Positions 1-9,600 of a stretch of DNA of 64,000 nucleotides are shown in pieces. The notes below the pieces were generated by a model, which was not told the DNA's origin, did no database searches, and worked only from the letters and a program-made list of their open reading frames with translations. Each line of letters opens with the position of its first letter. Positions within the stretch are counted from its first letter, which is position 1. The translations under genes were made by a program, and so were the position numbers. The DNA comes from an uncultured Burkholderiaceae bacterium. GTDB taxonomy: Bacteria > Pseudomonadota > Gammaproteobacteria > Burkholderiales > Burkholderiaceae_F. The stretch lies in NCBI GenBank assembly GCA_944390675.1, contig CALXQR010000003.1:1-64000 (forward strand), given 5' to 3'.

Positions 1-74
1 ACAGGACAGTGAAACGCCTTAGCGCCGATGATAGTTGGTTGTATTTCCAGTGAAAGTAGGACATTGCCCGGCTC
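1..74 (+). rRNA. rrf: 5S ribosomal RNA, 3' part (cut by window edge)
   Basis: The first 74 bases match the conserved 3' two thirds of bacterial 5S rRNA: the block GAAACGCCTTAGCGCCGATG, then AAAGTAGG and a closing GCCCGGCTCC that would pair with the missing 5' end. A strong terminator follows directly, as at the end of an rRNA operon. The 23S and 16S genes should lie to the left, outside the window. The exact 3' end is uncertain by a few bases. Confidence 0.93.
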
Positions 75-81
75 CCTATTT

Positions 82-117
82 AAAAAGCCCCGAGTCTTTT
101 AGATTTCGGGGCTTTTT
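82..117 (+). terminator. Rho-independent terminator of the rRNA operon
   Basis: A perfect 12-bp stem (AAAAAGCCCCGA, 82-93, with TCGGGGCTTTTT, 106-117) closes a 12-base loop and ends in a T run. It stands 8 bases after the 5S end and so terminates the rRNA transcript before lptF. Confidence 0.9.
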
Positions 118-199
118 GTTAGCTATTCCTAGTTAACATGCGATAAAATTCTACGGATTGAGATACCCTCGGGTACTTGGTGTTTTGTAAAGGATCCGC

Positions 200-1315
200 A
201 TGATATTCAGACGTTCACTCGTCTCCGAATTGGCCAACACAGCCGGTGCTGTTTTTACGGTCATCTTCTCGATTGTTCTCACAATCGGGTTGGTCCGTAT
301 TTTGGGTATGGCTGCGGGCGGTCGTATCGATAGCGGCACCGTCATGGAGATGGTGGTTTACGAAGCCCTTGTTAATCTCGCTCCTCTCTTAGCTGTTTCA
401 CTTTTCATCGCTGTGCTGATGACCCTGACAAGAAGTTGGCTCGATAGTGAAATGGTCGTCTGGTTTTCTTCGGGTGGCATCAGTCTTTTAGCTTGGATTC
501 GACCGGTTTTGCGCTTCAGCATCCCCATCATCATTTTAATTACCGCGCTTTCTTTGGTGATTTCTCCTTGGGCAAAAGGGCAAAGTGAAATGAACCGCGA
601 GGTCTGGTCTCAACGCGATGATGTGGATCGTCTCTCCCCGGGGAGATTCATCGAGATTGCCGGCGGTAAACAGGTCTTTTTTGTTGAAGAAGTCTCTGAA
701 GATGGCCTGACCGTTAAAAACGTCTTTTTGACCGAGACGGACACTAACTCTGAGATGGTTGTGATCGCCAAAACGGGTGAAGTCAAAACTAATGAAAGTG
801 GAGACCGTTATGTGCTCTTGCATGACGGACGCCGCTATGAAGGAGTTGCTGGCACACCAGAATATCGGGTAACTGAATTTCAGACTTATGGTGTGCGCCT
901 TGACGTTAAACCGGAGAGCGCCATTCAGATGAATGACGTGGATACACAGCCATTACCATTTCTTTTGATGCAGTCTCAAGACAGAGAAGCACAGGGTGAA
1001 CTGCTTTGGCGTATTTCATGGCCGATTGCGGCTTTGAATCTCATTATGATCGCTATACCGCTTTCATTTACTAATCCGCGTGCTGGCAGAAGTCTTAACA
1101 TGGTTGTTGCCTTGCTTCTTTTTGTTCTGTATTTAAATGGCATCAGTGTCGGCAGAACGTGGGTTGAGCAAGGCACCATGTCATTGATTCCAGCGATCAT
1201 CGTTCTTAACGGTGTTTTCACCGCATTGGCTGTGATTCTCTTTTTAAGACGCACGATTCTGCAGCGTTGGATTCCCGTGTGGATGACAATCGGCTATTGG
1301 CGCTCAAGGAGATAA
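200..1315 (+). CDS. lptF: LPS export ABC transporter permease LptF
   Basis: A 371-residue inner-membrane protein of the LptF/LptG (YjgP/YjgQ) family. With LptG and the ATPase dimer LptB it forms the LptB2FG complex that extracts lipopolysaccharide from the inner membrane and pushes it onto the Lpt bridge. Visible: N-terminal hydrophobic segments around residues 15-35, 55-75 and 100-125, a long periplasmic beta-rich domain in the middle (about 130-270), and three C-terminal membrane segments (about 275-355). Length fits the family. The ATG at 200 follows AAAGGA. It lies 3 bases upstream of lptG, an operon arrangement conserved in Proteobacteria. The usual betaproteobacterial neighbour pepA is absent; a 5S gene lies upstream instead. 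Confidence 0.94.
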   Translation: MIFRRSLVSELANTAGAVFTVIFSIVLTIGLVRILGMAAGGRIDSGTVMEMVVYEALVNLAPLLAVSLFIAVLMTLTRSWLDSEMVVWFSSGGISLLAWIRPVLRFSIPIIILITALSLVISPWAKGQSEMNREVWSQRDDVDRLSPGRFIEIAGGKQVFFVEEVSEDGLTVKNVFLTETDTNSEMVVIAKTGEVKTNESGDRYVLLHDGRRYEGVAGTPEYRVTEFQTYGVRLDVKPESAIQMNDVDTQPLPFLLMQSQDREAQGELLWRISWPIAALNLIMIAIPLSFTNPRAGRSLNMVVALLLFVLYLNGISVGRTWVEQGTMSLIPAIIVLNGVFTALAVILFLRRTILQRWIPVWMTIGYWRSRR

Positions 1316-1318
1316 GCC

Positions 1319-2446
1319 ATGATGGTCATCACGCGACATCTTACAAAGGAAATTTTGCAGGCCACGGGTTTCGTGCTCCTAGCGCTTGTGGCGCTCTTTG
1401 CCTTCTTTGATTTAGTTGGGCAATTGGGGCGTATCGGCAGCCGCTATGGCCTTTTGGATGCTTTTGTGATCACCGGGCTCAGCCTTCCGATGCGAATCTA
1501 CGAAGTGATGCCGATTGCAGCGTTGCTTGGTGCGGTGTTTGTGATGAGCCAGTGGGCCGCACGCTCAGAATTTACGATTTTGCGTGTCGCCGGGCTTTCT
1601 CCCGTGCGCTTATCGACCATTTTGATGGTCCCGGGTCTGATTTTGGTGGTCTTCACCTACGCATTTGGCGAGTTTGTGGCGCCTGCGTCCGATACTTATG
1701 CGCGAGAATATCGAGCCACTATTCAACATACAACCATGAATATTCGCGGTTCTGATACAGGCGCTTGGGTTCGTGAAACTATTCAAACGCCCAATGGCCC
1801 GCAGATTCGCTATCTTAATATTCAAAAGATGACGCCGACTGAAGAGGCGATTGATTGGCGCATATATGACTTCGATGAAAAACAGCGCCTGACACGTGTC
1901 ATTGCCGCCAAAAACGGCAACTATGTTAATCATCAGGGGTGGTTGTTGAATCAAGCTGTCAGCACTTCTTTGCCGTTGCTTGAAAATTTGAATCAAACGC
2001 CCATTATGGACCGTGTGGTTGTGAGCACGCCTGCGAGCATGATGTTCCAGTCACAAATTGATCCAAGTATTTTCGGTGTGATGATGTTAAAGCCTGAAAA
2101 TATGTCCATGCGTGCGTTGTCTCGTTATGTCACCCATCTGGAACAAAGCCGTCAGCAGTCCGGCCGCTATGAAATTGCTTTATGGAATAAAGCTTTTTAT
2201 CCCATTGCGATTTTAGTGATGATCGCACTGGCTATGCCCTTTGCTTATATGAATCGTCGTTCGGGTGGCGTCAGTATCAAGATCTTCGCAGGCGTCATGA
2301 TTGGCTTGGCTTTCTACACAATCAATAATTTGTTCTCTTACATTGGCATGCTCAATACGTGGCCGCCTCTTTTTGTGGCGATGGTGCCGACAGCTTGCAT
2401 GTTGGTTGTAGCCATGATCGGGATGTGGCTTGTTGAAAGACGCTAA
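1319..2446 (+). CDS. lptG: LPS export ABC transporter permease LptG
   Basis: The 375-residue second permease of the LptB2FG lipopolysaccharide extractor. It shows the family layout: three N-terminal membrane segments (about 12-35, 55-80, 98-120, including a LPMRIYEVMPIAALLGA-type stretch), a central periplasmic domain with a beta-jellyroll expected to contact LptC, and three C-terminal membrane segments (about 295-372). It begins 3 bases after lptF with AAGGAGATAAGCC as ribosome-binding site, so the two are translated together. A terminator follows 15 bases after the stop. Confidence 0.94.
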   Translation: MMVITRHLTKEILQATGFVLLALVALFAFFDLVGQLGRIGSRYGLLDAFVITGLSLPMRIYEVMPIAALLGAVFVMSQWAARSEFTILRVAGLSPVRLSTILMVPGLILVVFTYAFGEFVAPASDTYAREYRATIQHTTMNIRGSDTGAWVRETIQTPNGPQIRYLNIQKMTPTEEAIDWRIYDFDEKQRLTRVIAAKNGNYVNHQGWLLNQAVSTSLPLLENLNQTPIMDRVVVSTPASMMFQSQIDPSIFGVMMLKPENMSMRALSRYVTHLEQSRQQSGRYEIALWNKAFYPIAILVMIALAMPFAYMNRRSGGVSIKIFAGVMIGLAFYTINNLFSYIGMLNTWPPLFVAMVPTACMLVVAMIGMWLVERR

Positions 2447-2461
2447 TTGAATTTAACGAAC

Positions 2462-2497
2462 AAAAGAAGGTTGGAATCGAAAATCCAACCTTCTTTT
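2462..2497. terminator. Bidirectional terminator between lptG and the ABC importer
   Basis: A perfect 14-bp stem (AAAAGAAGGTTGGA, 2462-2475, with TCCAACCTTCTTTT, 2484-2497) lies between convergent genes. T runs follow on both strands, so it can end lptFG transcription and also that of the minus-strand ABC operon. Confidence 0.88.
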
Positions 2498-2514
2498 TTT
2501 TAATTGGTATCGTG

Positions 2515-3606
2515 TTAGCTCTTGATGATCACGCCTGCTTGCGGATTAAAGGAGACTGATACGGTCGTGTCCGTCTCCACAATCTCTGTGCCCGGTAAGA
2601 ATGGGACAGACATGCTGAAGTGCTTTTCTTGATTAATTCCATCAATGACGACATGGTAATCGATCCGGTCGCCCTCGAATAAACGATTGATAATCCGCAT
2701 GGGAATTGCGTTTTCTGTTTCATTCATGCGAAGGTTTTCAGGACGAATGACTAAGAGCGCCTCGCTGCCGACAGCAGGTGGATTTTGCTGACCCATGCGG
2801 GCAAGTAATTCCTTGCCGGCTACCGTGAAATGACCAAAGCCATTGTCGTCAATAGCAGTCAGTTTTCCATGAATCAAATTGGCTTGACCGATAAAGTCTG
2901 CGACAAACGGCGTTGCTGGATCTTCGTACAGATTCATTGGTGTGCCTAATTGATCAATGTGTCCGCGGTTCATCACCATGATGCGGTCTGACATCGTGAG
3001 TGCTTCTTTTTGGTCGTGAGTGACATACAAGCAGGTGATACCAAGATCGCGTTGAATGCGACGGATCTCCGTTCGCATGTGAAGACGAAGTTTCGCGTCC
3101 AAATTTGAAAGCGGTTCGTCCATTAACAAAAGCTTCGGACGCAAGACCAAAACGCGAGCTAGCGCAACACGCTGCTGCTGACCGCCTGAGAGCTGATTGG
3201 GATAGCGGTTTTCTTCCTTGGTCAAACCAACCATGGCAAGGGCTTCGCGAACCTTCTTAGCCATGCTTTCGCCCGATTCACCGCGAATCTTTAAGCCGTA
3301 GGCAACGTTATCGAAAATTTTCATATGCGGGAAAAGCGCATAGTTTTGGAAAACGAAGCCCAGACCGCGTTCATTGGCCGGAACGTGTGTGATATCAACA
3401 CCATCCATGAGGATTTGACCGCTGGTCGGTGTTTCGAAGCCCGCGATCATGCGAAGGGTCGTCGTTTTGCCGCAGCCGGATGGTCCCAAGAAGGTCAGAA
3501 ATTCACCGGGGTTGACCTCCAGATTGACGTTGTCAACCGCCATGAATTCTTCGTTGTCTTTGACGTAGCGGCGAGAAATATTTTTCAATGTTAACGATAC
3601 AGACAT
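2515..3606 (-). CDS. ABC importer ATP-binding protein (PotA/FbpC type)
   Basis: A 363-residue ATPase of the spermidine/iron/phosphonate-type importer group. Walker A GPSGCGKT is at 41-48, the Q-loop FQNYALFP near 86, the signature LSGGQ at 139-143, Walker B LLLMDEP at 159-165 and the switch His in YVTHDQKEA near 196. The C-terminal ~120 residues form the TOBE-like regulatory domain of this subgroup (VIRPENLRM is visible). It starts 6 bases after the permease stop, so is co-translated with it. The substrate cannot be told from this subunit. Confidence 0.9.
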   Translation of the reverse strand: MSVSLTLKNISRRYVKDNEEFMAVDNVNLEVNPGEFLTFLGPSGCGKTTTLRMIAGFETPTSGQILMDGVDITHVPANERGLGFVFQNYALFPHMKIFDNVAYGLKIRGESGESMAKKVREALAMVGLTKEENRYPNQLSGGQQQRVALARVLVLRPKLLLMDEPLSNLDAKLRLHMRTEIRRIQRDLGITCLYVTHDQKEALTMSDRIMVMNRGHIDQLGTPMNLYEDPATPFVADFIGQANLIHGKLTAIDDNGFGHFTVAGKELLARMGQQNPPAVGSEALLVIRPENLRMNETENAIPMRIINRLFEGDRIDYHVVIDGINQEKHFSMSVPFLPGTEIVETDTTVSVSFNPQAGVIIKS

Positions 3607-3612
3607 GATGGG

Positions 3613-5280
3613 TTAAGCTCCAAAATTGTCGCCGGTGCGGCAAAGCGTCTTTGCTAAAAGCGTCATCGCGCCGGAGGCTGCAAAGACAAGCAAAATAAGG
3701 ATGATGGAGAAAGCGCAAGCTTGTGCGAACTGAAGCTCTGTCATGCACTCGAGAATGCGAGTGGTGATCAATGTCCAGTTCACAGACACCAAGAAGATGG
3801 TTGCGCTGATAGCCGTCATCGAATGAATGAACAGATACTTCATGCCCGAGAGAATGGCGGGTAGAACAAGCGGAATCGTAATGGAGACAAAGGTTCGTGC
3901 AGAGCCGGCTCCAAGACTGCGACTAGCTTCCTCAATGGACGGATCAATCTGCGTTAAAGCGGCAATGACGTTTCGAATGCCCGCCGAAGAGTATCGGAAG
4001 AGATAAGCAGCAATCAAAATCCACAACGTGCCCGTCAGTACAATCGGTTTATCGTTAAAGGCGATAATGTAAGCAATACCGACAACCGTGCCCGGCAGGG
4101 TGTAGTTCAAAAGTGAAGTGGTTTCCAAGGTTTTGTGGCCGCGAATCTTAAGCCGTGTCGTCACATAGCCAACCAACACCGCAAGGAGTCCGCCCAAGGG
4201 GGTGCCGATGCAGGCAATAATCAGCGTGTCTTTAATCGCTTTCATGCCGTGCGTAAAAACGTAATTGTAATTGTCAAAGGTGATGGTGTTGTTGACACCC
4301 CAAACCTTCACAAGAGAGCCGACCAGAATGACCGCATAAATCGAAATGATGAAGGCGATGACGATGGCGACAATGGCCCCCATGATGGTTGAAAGCGCCA
4401 AGCCCGGGCCTTTGATGCTGCTGCGGCCGCCCGCTTTGCCGCTCACTGTTACGTAGCTCTTGCGACTGACCCAATAGTGCTGCAAGGCATAGACAATGAG
4501 TGCGGGAATTAAGAGCATAAAGGACAGAGCGGCGCCGCCCTTGAAGTCATACATGCCGGTGATTTGCAAATAAGCTTGTGTCGGCAACACGGGGAAGGAG
4601 TGGCCGCCCAAGACTTGCGGCGTGGCAAAGTCTGCCAACGAGCAAGAAAATACAAGCAAGAATGCGTTGGCGATACCGGGAACCGCCAACGGCAATGTGA
4701 CAGATCGGAAGACTTCGGAGCTCGATGCTCCCAACGAATAGGCTGCATCTTCGAGGTTGGGGTCAATGCGGGCCAGAATCGTTGAAATGGTCATAAAGGC
4801 AACTGGGAAAAACGTCAGCGTTTCAGAAATAAATGTGCCCCAGAAGCCATAAAAGTTGAAATTATCAAGTCCGAAAAGCTGAAGCACCATGCCATTGGGC
4901 CCCAGCAAAAGCGTAAGCGCAATACTGCTGGTAAAAGGCGGAGAAATCAGCGGAAGAATCGTGAGCGCGCTGATGCCGAATTTAAGCCAGGTAGGAAGGT
5001 TCATGCGTGTGGTTACAAACGCAAAGATGAATCCTAAAACGGTTCCCGCGGCGCCTACCGAGCACCCTAAAAGGATACTGTTGACGGCCGAGCGCCTGTC
5101 ATACCAGTTATCCATGAAGGGACGAAGATTTTCAAAAGTAAAGTGACCGTCTACCCAAAATGTTGTCGCAAAGAGTCGGCAAAGCGGGTAGAGCACAAAG
5201 ACAGCCAACAACAACCACAGCATAATAACTGTCAGTTTGGTCGCAACGTCTTTGTTGGCCGAAGATGCTGAAGAAGTCAT
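3613..5280 (-). CDS. ABC importer permease, fused double domain (FbpB-like)
   Basis: A 555-residue inner-membrane permease carrying two binding-protein-dependent transport domains in one chain, as in FbpB/SfuB-type Fe(III) and some phosphonate or sugar-phosphate importers. Two EAA loops, where the ATPase docks, are visible: DPNLEDAAYSLGASSSEVF in the first half and DPSIEEASRSLGAGSARTF in the second. About 12 membrane segments can be counted. A single fused permease needs only the ATPase and the binding protein, both encoded adjacently. A hairpin lies in the 96-bp gap to the upstream binding-protein gene. Confidence 0.9.
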   Translation of the reverse strand: MTSSASSANKDVATKLTVIMLWLLLAVFVLYPLCRLFATTFWVDGHFTFENLRPFMDNWYDRRSAVNSILLGCSVGAAGTVLGFIFAFVTTRMNLPTWLKFGISALTILPLISPPFTSSIALTLLLGPNGMVLQLFGLDNFNFYGFWGTFISETLTFFPVAFMTISTILARIDPNLEDAAYSLGASSSEVFRSVTLPLAVPGIANAFLLVFSCSLADFATPQVLGGHSFPVLPTQAYLQITGMYDFKGGAALSFMLLIPALIVYALQHYWVSRKSYVTVSGKAGGRSSIKGPGLALSTIMGAIVAIVIAFIISIYAVILVGSLVKVWGVNNTITFDNYNYVFTHGMKAIKDTLIIACIGTPLGGLLAVLVGYVTTRLKIRGHKTLETTSLLNYTLPGTVVGIAYIIAFNDKPIVLTGTLWILIAAYLFRYSSAGIRNVIAALTQIDPSIEEASRSLGAGSARTFVSITIPLVLPAILSGMKYLFIHSMTAISATIFLVSVNWTLITTRILECMTELQFAQACAFSIILILLVFAASGAMTLLAKTLCRTGDNFGA

Positions 5281-5318
5281 GGAAGTGCAATCAAAAAGTT
5301 AAATACGAACGATCAAGA

Positions 5319-5344
5319 GGAACTCGGAGGCCGCCCCGAGTTCC
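5319..5344 (-). other. Intercistronic hairpin between binding protein and permease genes
   Basis: A perfect 9-bp stem (GGAACTCGG, 5319-5327, with CCGAGTTCC, 5336-5344). On the minus strand no good U tract follows. Such hairpins inside ABC operons are usually partial terminators or 3'-end stabilisers that let the binding protein be made in excess over the membrane part. That role is inferred. Confidence 0.55.
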
Positions 5345-5376
5345 TTAGACAATCCTGCGATCGTCGGAAAAACCCA

Positions 5377-6366
5377 CTATTTGATTACTTCATTAATCCA
5401 ACGTTGGGTGTATTCCTTGCGCTTGTCGCCTTTCCAAGTCACATCAACCGAAATCGTCTTGATCTTGGAGAGGTCAAGAATCGGATTGCTGGTCTTCACG
5501 TCATTGCGTGTGGGCACGTAATTGATCTTGTTGGCAACGATGAATTCAGCAAATTTCTTGGACGTTACCCAATCGACGAACTTCTTGGCTTCAGCGTTGT
5601 TTTTACCGCCTTTGATGACGCCGGTGGCTTCAATGCCGAAGCTCGTGCCGTCTTCAGGATAGGTAATGGTGACGGGGTAACCCTGCTGCTGAATATCCAA
5701 CGCGTCAACAATATAGAAGATGCCGGCTGCGCATTGACCGGTGGCAATCGGCATGGCACCGCCCGCGCCGCTCTTCGTATACATTTGAACGTTGGCATTC
5801 AGGGCTTTTTGGAACTTAAACGCTTCGTCTTCGCCCATTACCTTAACCAAAGAATAAATTCGTTCGGTCGCGGTGCCGGACGTGCGGGCGTCAGCCATTT
5901 GAAGATTGTTCTTGTAGCGAGGATCAAGAAGGTCGGCCCATTTTGTCGGGGCCTGCATCTTATTCTTTTCCAAGAACTTGGTGTTGGTGAGGAAGCACAA
6001 CGGAATCAAACCGATACCCGTCCAGTAATTATTGGGATCGCGGTATTCTGGGGCGATCGCATCGGAATTGGCCGGACGGTAGGCTTCAAAAATGCCTTCT
6101 TTAATGCCGGCGGCATAGGTGTCGGCCGGGCCGCCCAACATGACGTCAACTTGAGGATTGCCTTTTTCGGCGGTCAAACGCGCCAGAGCTTCACCGGTGG
6201 AAAAACGCAAGAAGTTTACTTTGATGCCTGTGTCTTTTGTAAATTCAGCGAAGATTTGAGAAGCATACTTCTCAGGCATGATGGAGTAGGCGTTGAGCTC
6301 AGCAGCGTTGGCCGAAGCGGTCAGCACGAAAAGCCCTGCCAGAAGCGCAGAGAGTTTCTTAGACAT
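5377..6366 (-). CDS. ABC importer periplasmic binding protein (FbpA/AfuA-like)
   Basis: A 329-residue secreted solute-binding protein of the cluster that includes ferric-iron, thiamine, 2-aminoethylphosphonate and hexose-phosphate binders. The start ATG at 6366 gives a clean signal peptide (MSKKLSALLAGLFVLTASANA, cleaved after ASANA) and has GAGGAA upstream; an in-frame start 42 bases earlier would spoil the signal. The mature protein has the two-lobed pattern (VDVMLGGPADTYAAG, YWTGIGLIPLCFLTN, SGAGGAMPIATGQCAAGI). The classic paired tyrosines of ferric-binding FbpA are not obvious, and no Fur-box-like sequence was seen upstream, so iron is not assured. Confidence 0.85.
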   Translation of the reverse strand: MSKKLSALLAGLFVLTASANAAELNAYSIMPEKYASQIFAEFTKDTGIKVNFLRFSTGEALARLTAEKGNPQVDVMLGGPADTYAAGIKEGIFEAYRPANSDAIAPEYRDPNNYWTGIGLIPLCFLTNTKFLEKNKMQAPTKWADLLDPRYKNNLQMADARTSGTATERIYSLVKVMGEDEAFKFQKALNANVQMYTKSGAGGAMPIATGQCAAGIFYIVDALDIQQQGYPVTITYPEDGTSFGIEATGVIKGGKNNAEAKKFVDWVTSKKFAEFIVANKINYVPTRNDVKTSNPILDLSKIKTISVDVTWKGDKRKEYTQRWINEVIK

Positions 6367-6567
6367 ATCGGTTCCTCGAAGTAGATGTATTTTTTTTTGA
6401 TAGAGCAAAAGCGGACTTCTTTGAAAGTGAAGTTATCTCCGCACCATCAAGAAGCCTGGCTCGTTTGTTATTGTAGCAACGAAATTTGATGGCGTTTCGT
6501 TTAGAGCGGATACGCTTCTTAATGTTAAGAGTGGATCAAATTCAAGGTCTACAATGGAAGAAGTCGA

Positions 6568-6600
6568 TAGTCCACTATAGAAAAATTCCATAGTGGACTA
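6568..6600. terminator. Hairpin after the uvrA-like gene
   Basis: A perfect 11-bp inverted repeat (TAGTCCACTAT, 6568-6578, with ATAGTGGACTA, 6590-6600) lies 8 bases beyond the stop codon of the UvrA-like gene. There is no clear U tract on the minus strand, so it may be a weak terminator or an RNA-stabilising end. The rest of the 242-bp gap up to the binding-protein gene presumably holds that gene's promoter; I could not single one out. Confidence 0.5.
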
Positions 6601-6608
6601 AACGATTT

Positions 6609-9600
6609 TTAGTTGAGCTTTTTCTGAATCTTGTCGTGTTCGCGTTTAAAAGCGACCAAAGCCTTGGCGGTGTGTGACGAGGTTTTCATAACATCAAGAG
6701 GCGTTCCGCAAGTGACAACGTTGCCGCCATCGACACCGCCTTCCGGTCCCATGTCAATGATCCAATCGGCCTGAGCCATGATGTCGAGATTGTGCTCAAT
6801 CACAATGACAGTATTGCCGGCATCGACCAAACGGTGCAACACAGCAATGAGTTTTTCCACGTCAGCCATGTGTAAGCCCACGGTCGGTTCATCGAGCACA
6901 TAAACCGTACGCGGCACTCGATAACCCCGACGTTTGATGTCATCGCGCGCTTTAATGAGCTCGGTCACCAACTTAATGCGTTGGGCTTCGCCGCCCGAGA
7001 GAGTGGGGGAAGGCTGTCCAAGGCTCAAATAACCCAGTCCCACATCCTGCATGAGTTTTAATGCGTGCGCGATGGATGATTGGGAACTGAAGAACTCAAC
7101 AGCTTCATCCACATCCATCGCCAATGTCTGTCCGATGGATTTTCCTTTCCAAAGCACTTCAAGTGTTTGCGTGTTGTATCGTAGGCCGCCGCAAGCTTCA
7201 CACGGAATTTTCACGTCCGGCAGGAAATTCATTTCTATGGTGCGCACGCCTTGGCCTTCGCACAATTCGCACCGTCCGCCCTTCATATTGAACGAGAAAC
7301 GGGAAATTCCATAACCTCTGGCCTGTGCTTCATTGGTGCCGGCGTAAATTTTGCGGATTGTGTCTAAAAATCCAACGTAGGTGGCCGGGCATGAACGCGG
7401 CGTTTTGCCGATTGGCGTCTGATCAACTTCTAAGACGCGATCGACATTCTCAAAACCTTCGATCTTTTCACAGAGTTCGCCCTCATAAGGCTTTTTCTTT
7501 GAAAGCGTTTCGCTGAGAACGGGCAGCAGCACGCCTCGTGCGAAGCTGCTCTTGCCGGAGCCGGAAACCCCGGTGAGTACTGTCAGCCGGCCAAGCGGAA
7601 TACGGATTTCTTCTGCCTTTAGATTGTTGAGTTTGGGCTTTTTAACGGAAAGCCACTGCGTTTCAGAGTCAACCGTTCTGTGAGGAATAAAAGTGTGCTC
7701 AATCGGATGGCGCAAATAACGACCGGTGAGTGATTTTTTGTTTTTTTCAATATCTTTAAGCGTTCCGGTGGCAATGATTTCGCCGCCTCGAACACCTGCG
7801 CCCGGGCCTACGTCAATCACGTAGTCAGCTTGCCGAATTGTGTCTTCGTCGTGTTCGACCACGAGCAGCGTGTTGCCCTTTTGGGTGAGTGCTCGCAGGG
7901 AATCCAAGAGCAAGTGATTGTCTCTGGGATGCAAACCGATCGTGGGTTCGTCCAAAACGTAGCACACGCCCTGGAGATTACTTCCAAGCTGAGACGCTAG
8001 GCGAATACGCTGCGCTTCGCCGCCAGACAAACTAGGTGATGAGCGATCAAGTGTTAAATACCCCAGTCCAACTTTTTCCAAAAACTGCAGCCGCAGAACA
8101 ATTTCTTTCAGAGCATCCTGAGCGATTTCCGCTTCTCTGCCTTTGAGCTTCAGTTTCTTGAAGAAAAGGGTGGCTTCGCTTACGGTCATGTGAGCCATCT
8201 GAGAGATGTTAAGCCCCTTGAACCGTACAGCGCGGGCGACTTCATTGAGACGCTCGCCGTGGCAAGTCGGGCAAGGCTTGGCGTTGGCGTCGGCCCAAAT
8301 GCGCTCTTCACCTGAAGCGGTTTCATCAAAGCCTTCAATCAAGAGCCCGGTGCCGAAACAGGTCGGGCACCATCCCATGGATGAATTGTAGGAAAAGAGT
8401 CTAGGATCCAATTCGGGGAAGCTTCTGCCGCAAATCGGACAAGCTCGATGCGTTGAATAAATGGTTTCTTTTCCCGTTTCATCCAAAACAGTGACAACGC
8501 CTTTGCCGATAGTGATGGCTTCCTGAAGCGCCCGCTTGAGCGTTTTCTCATCATTAGCGCTGACATTAACAGAGGCAACCGGCAATTCAATCGTGTGATC
8601 TTTGTAGCGCGCGAGTTTCGGGAATTTTTCAGTGCTGACAAACTTTCCGTCAACATAAAGCGATTTATAGCCTTTTTTAGCGGCCCACTTTGCCAAATCA
8701 GTGTAGATGCCTTTGCGTTTGCTCACCAAAGGGGCCATCAACCACACGGATTGATTCTTGTAGTGGGTCATTACCGTGGAAAGAATAGCCGGGAAGGATT
8801 TTGGCTCTACTTCCACGTTACAGTCCGGACAATACTGATGACCGAGCTTAACGAAAATCAGACGTAAAAAGTGGTAAAGCTCGGTCATGGTGGCCACGGT
8901 GGATTTGCGCCCGCCTCGGGAGGTACGCTGTTCAATGGCTACCGTGGGTGCGATGCCAGAGATTGAGTCCACATCGGGCTTGCTTGGCGGCTGCACGATT
9001 GATCGGGCGTAAGCGTTAAGCGACTCGAGATATCTGCGCTGTCCTTCTTTGAAAACAATGTCAAAAGCCAAAGTGGACTTGCCGGAACCGGAGGCGCCCG
9101 TTACAACAGTGAAACGATTGTGGGGAATCTCAACGGAAATGTTCTTGAGGTTATGCTCCTTGGCCCCCTTAATGACGATGGCCTCTGATGCGGCCGCAAC
9201 AGTACTTTCTTTTTCTGAGAATTTTGCTGCTTGAGTGAAAAAGGCCGAAACATTTTTCCTGGCAAGTGTTTCGCGGTATGTTTTGAGCGCTTGCGCTGTG
9301 TAGGAGTTCGGCGTTTCAAGAAGCTCCGTTAACGTTCCCTGCACAACAACCTGGCCGCCTTCATCTCCGCCCTCGGGTCCTAAATCCACGACCCAGTCCG
9401 CGCAATTGATAACGTCCAAATTGTGTTCAATCACAATGGCGGTATTGCCGCGGTCGATCAATTCCTGCAAAGACCGCATGAGCTTATCAATATCATCGAA
9501 ATGCAAACCGGTGGTGGGTTCATCGAAAATGAAAAGATCGTTTTTACTGGCTTGAGAATTTTTCTGAGCCAAAAAGCCCGCAATTTTAAGCCGCTGAGCT

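Noticed and set aside
5404..6384. 326-codon plus-strand reading frame opposite the FbpA-like binding protein
   Set aside because: The minus-strand gene has a signal peptide, ribosome-binding site and family motifs; the antisense frame has none.
6409..6608. Fur box upstream of the FbpA-like operon
   Set aside because: No GATAATGATAAT-type inverted repeat was seen, so iron control is not claimed.
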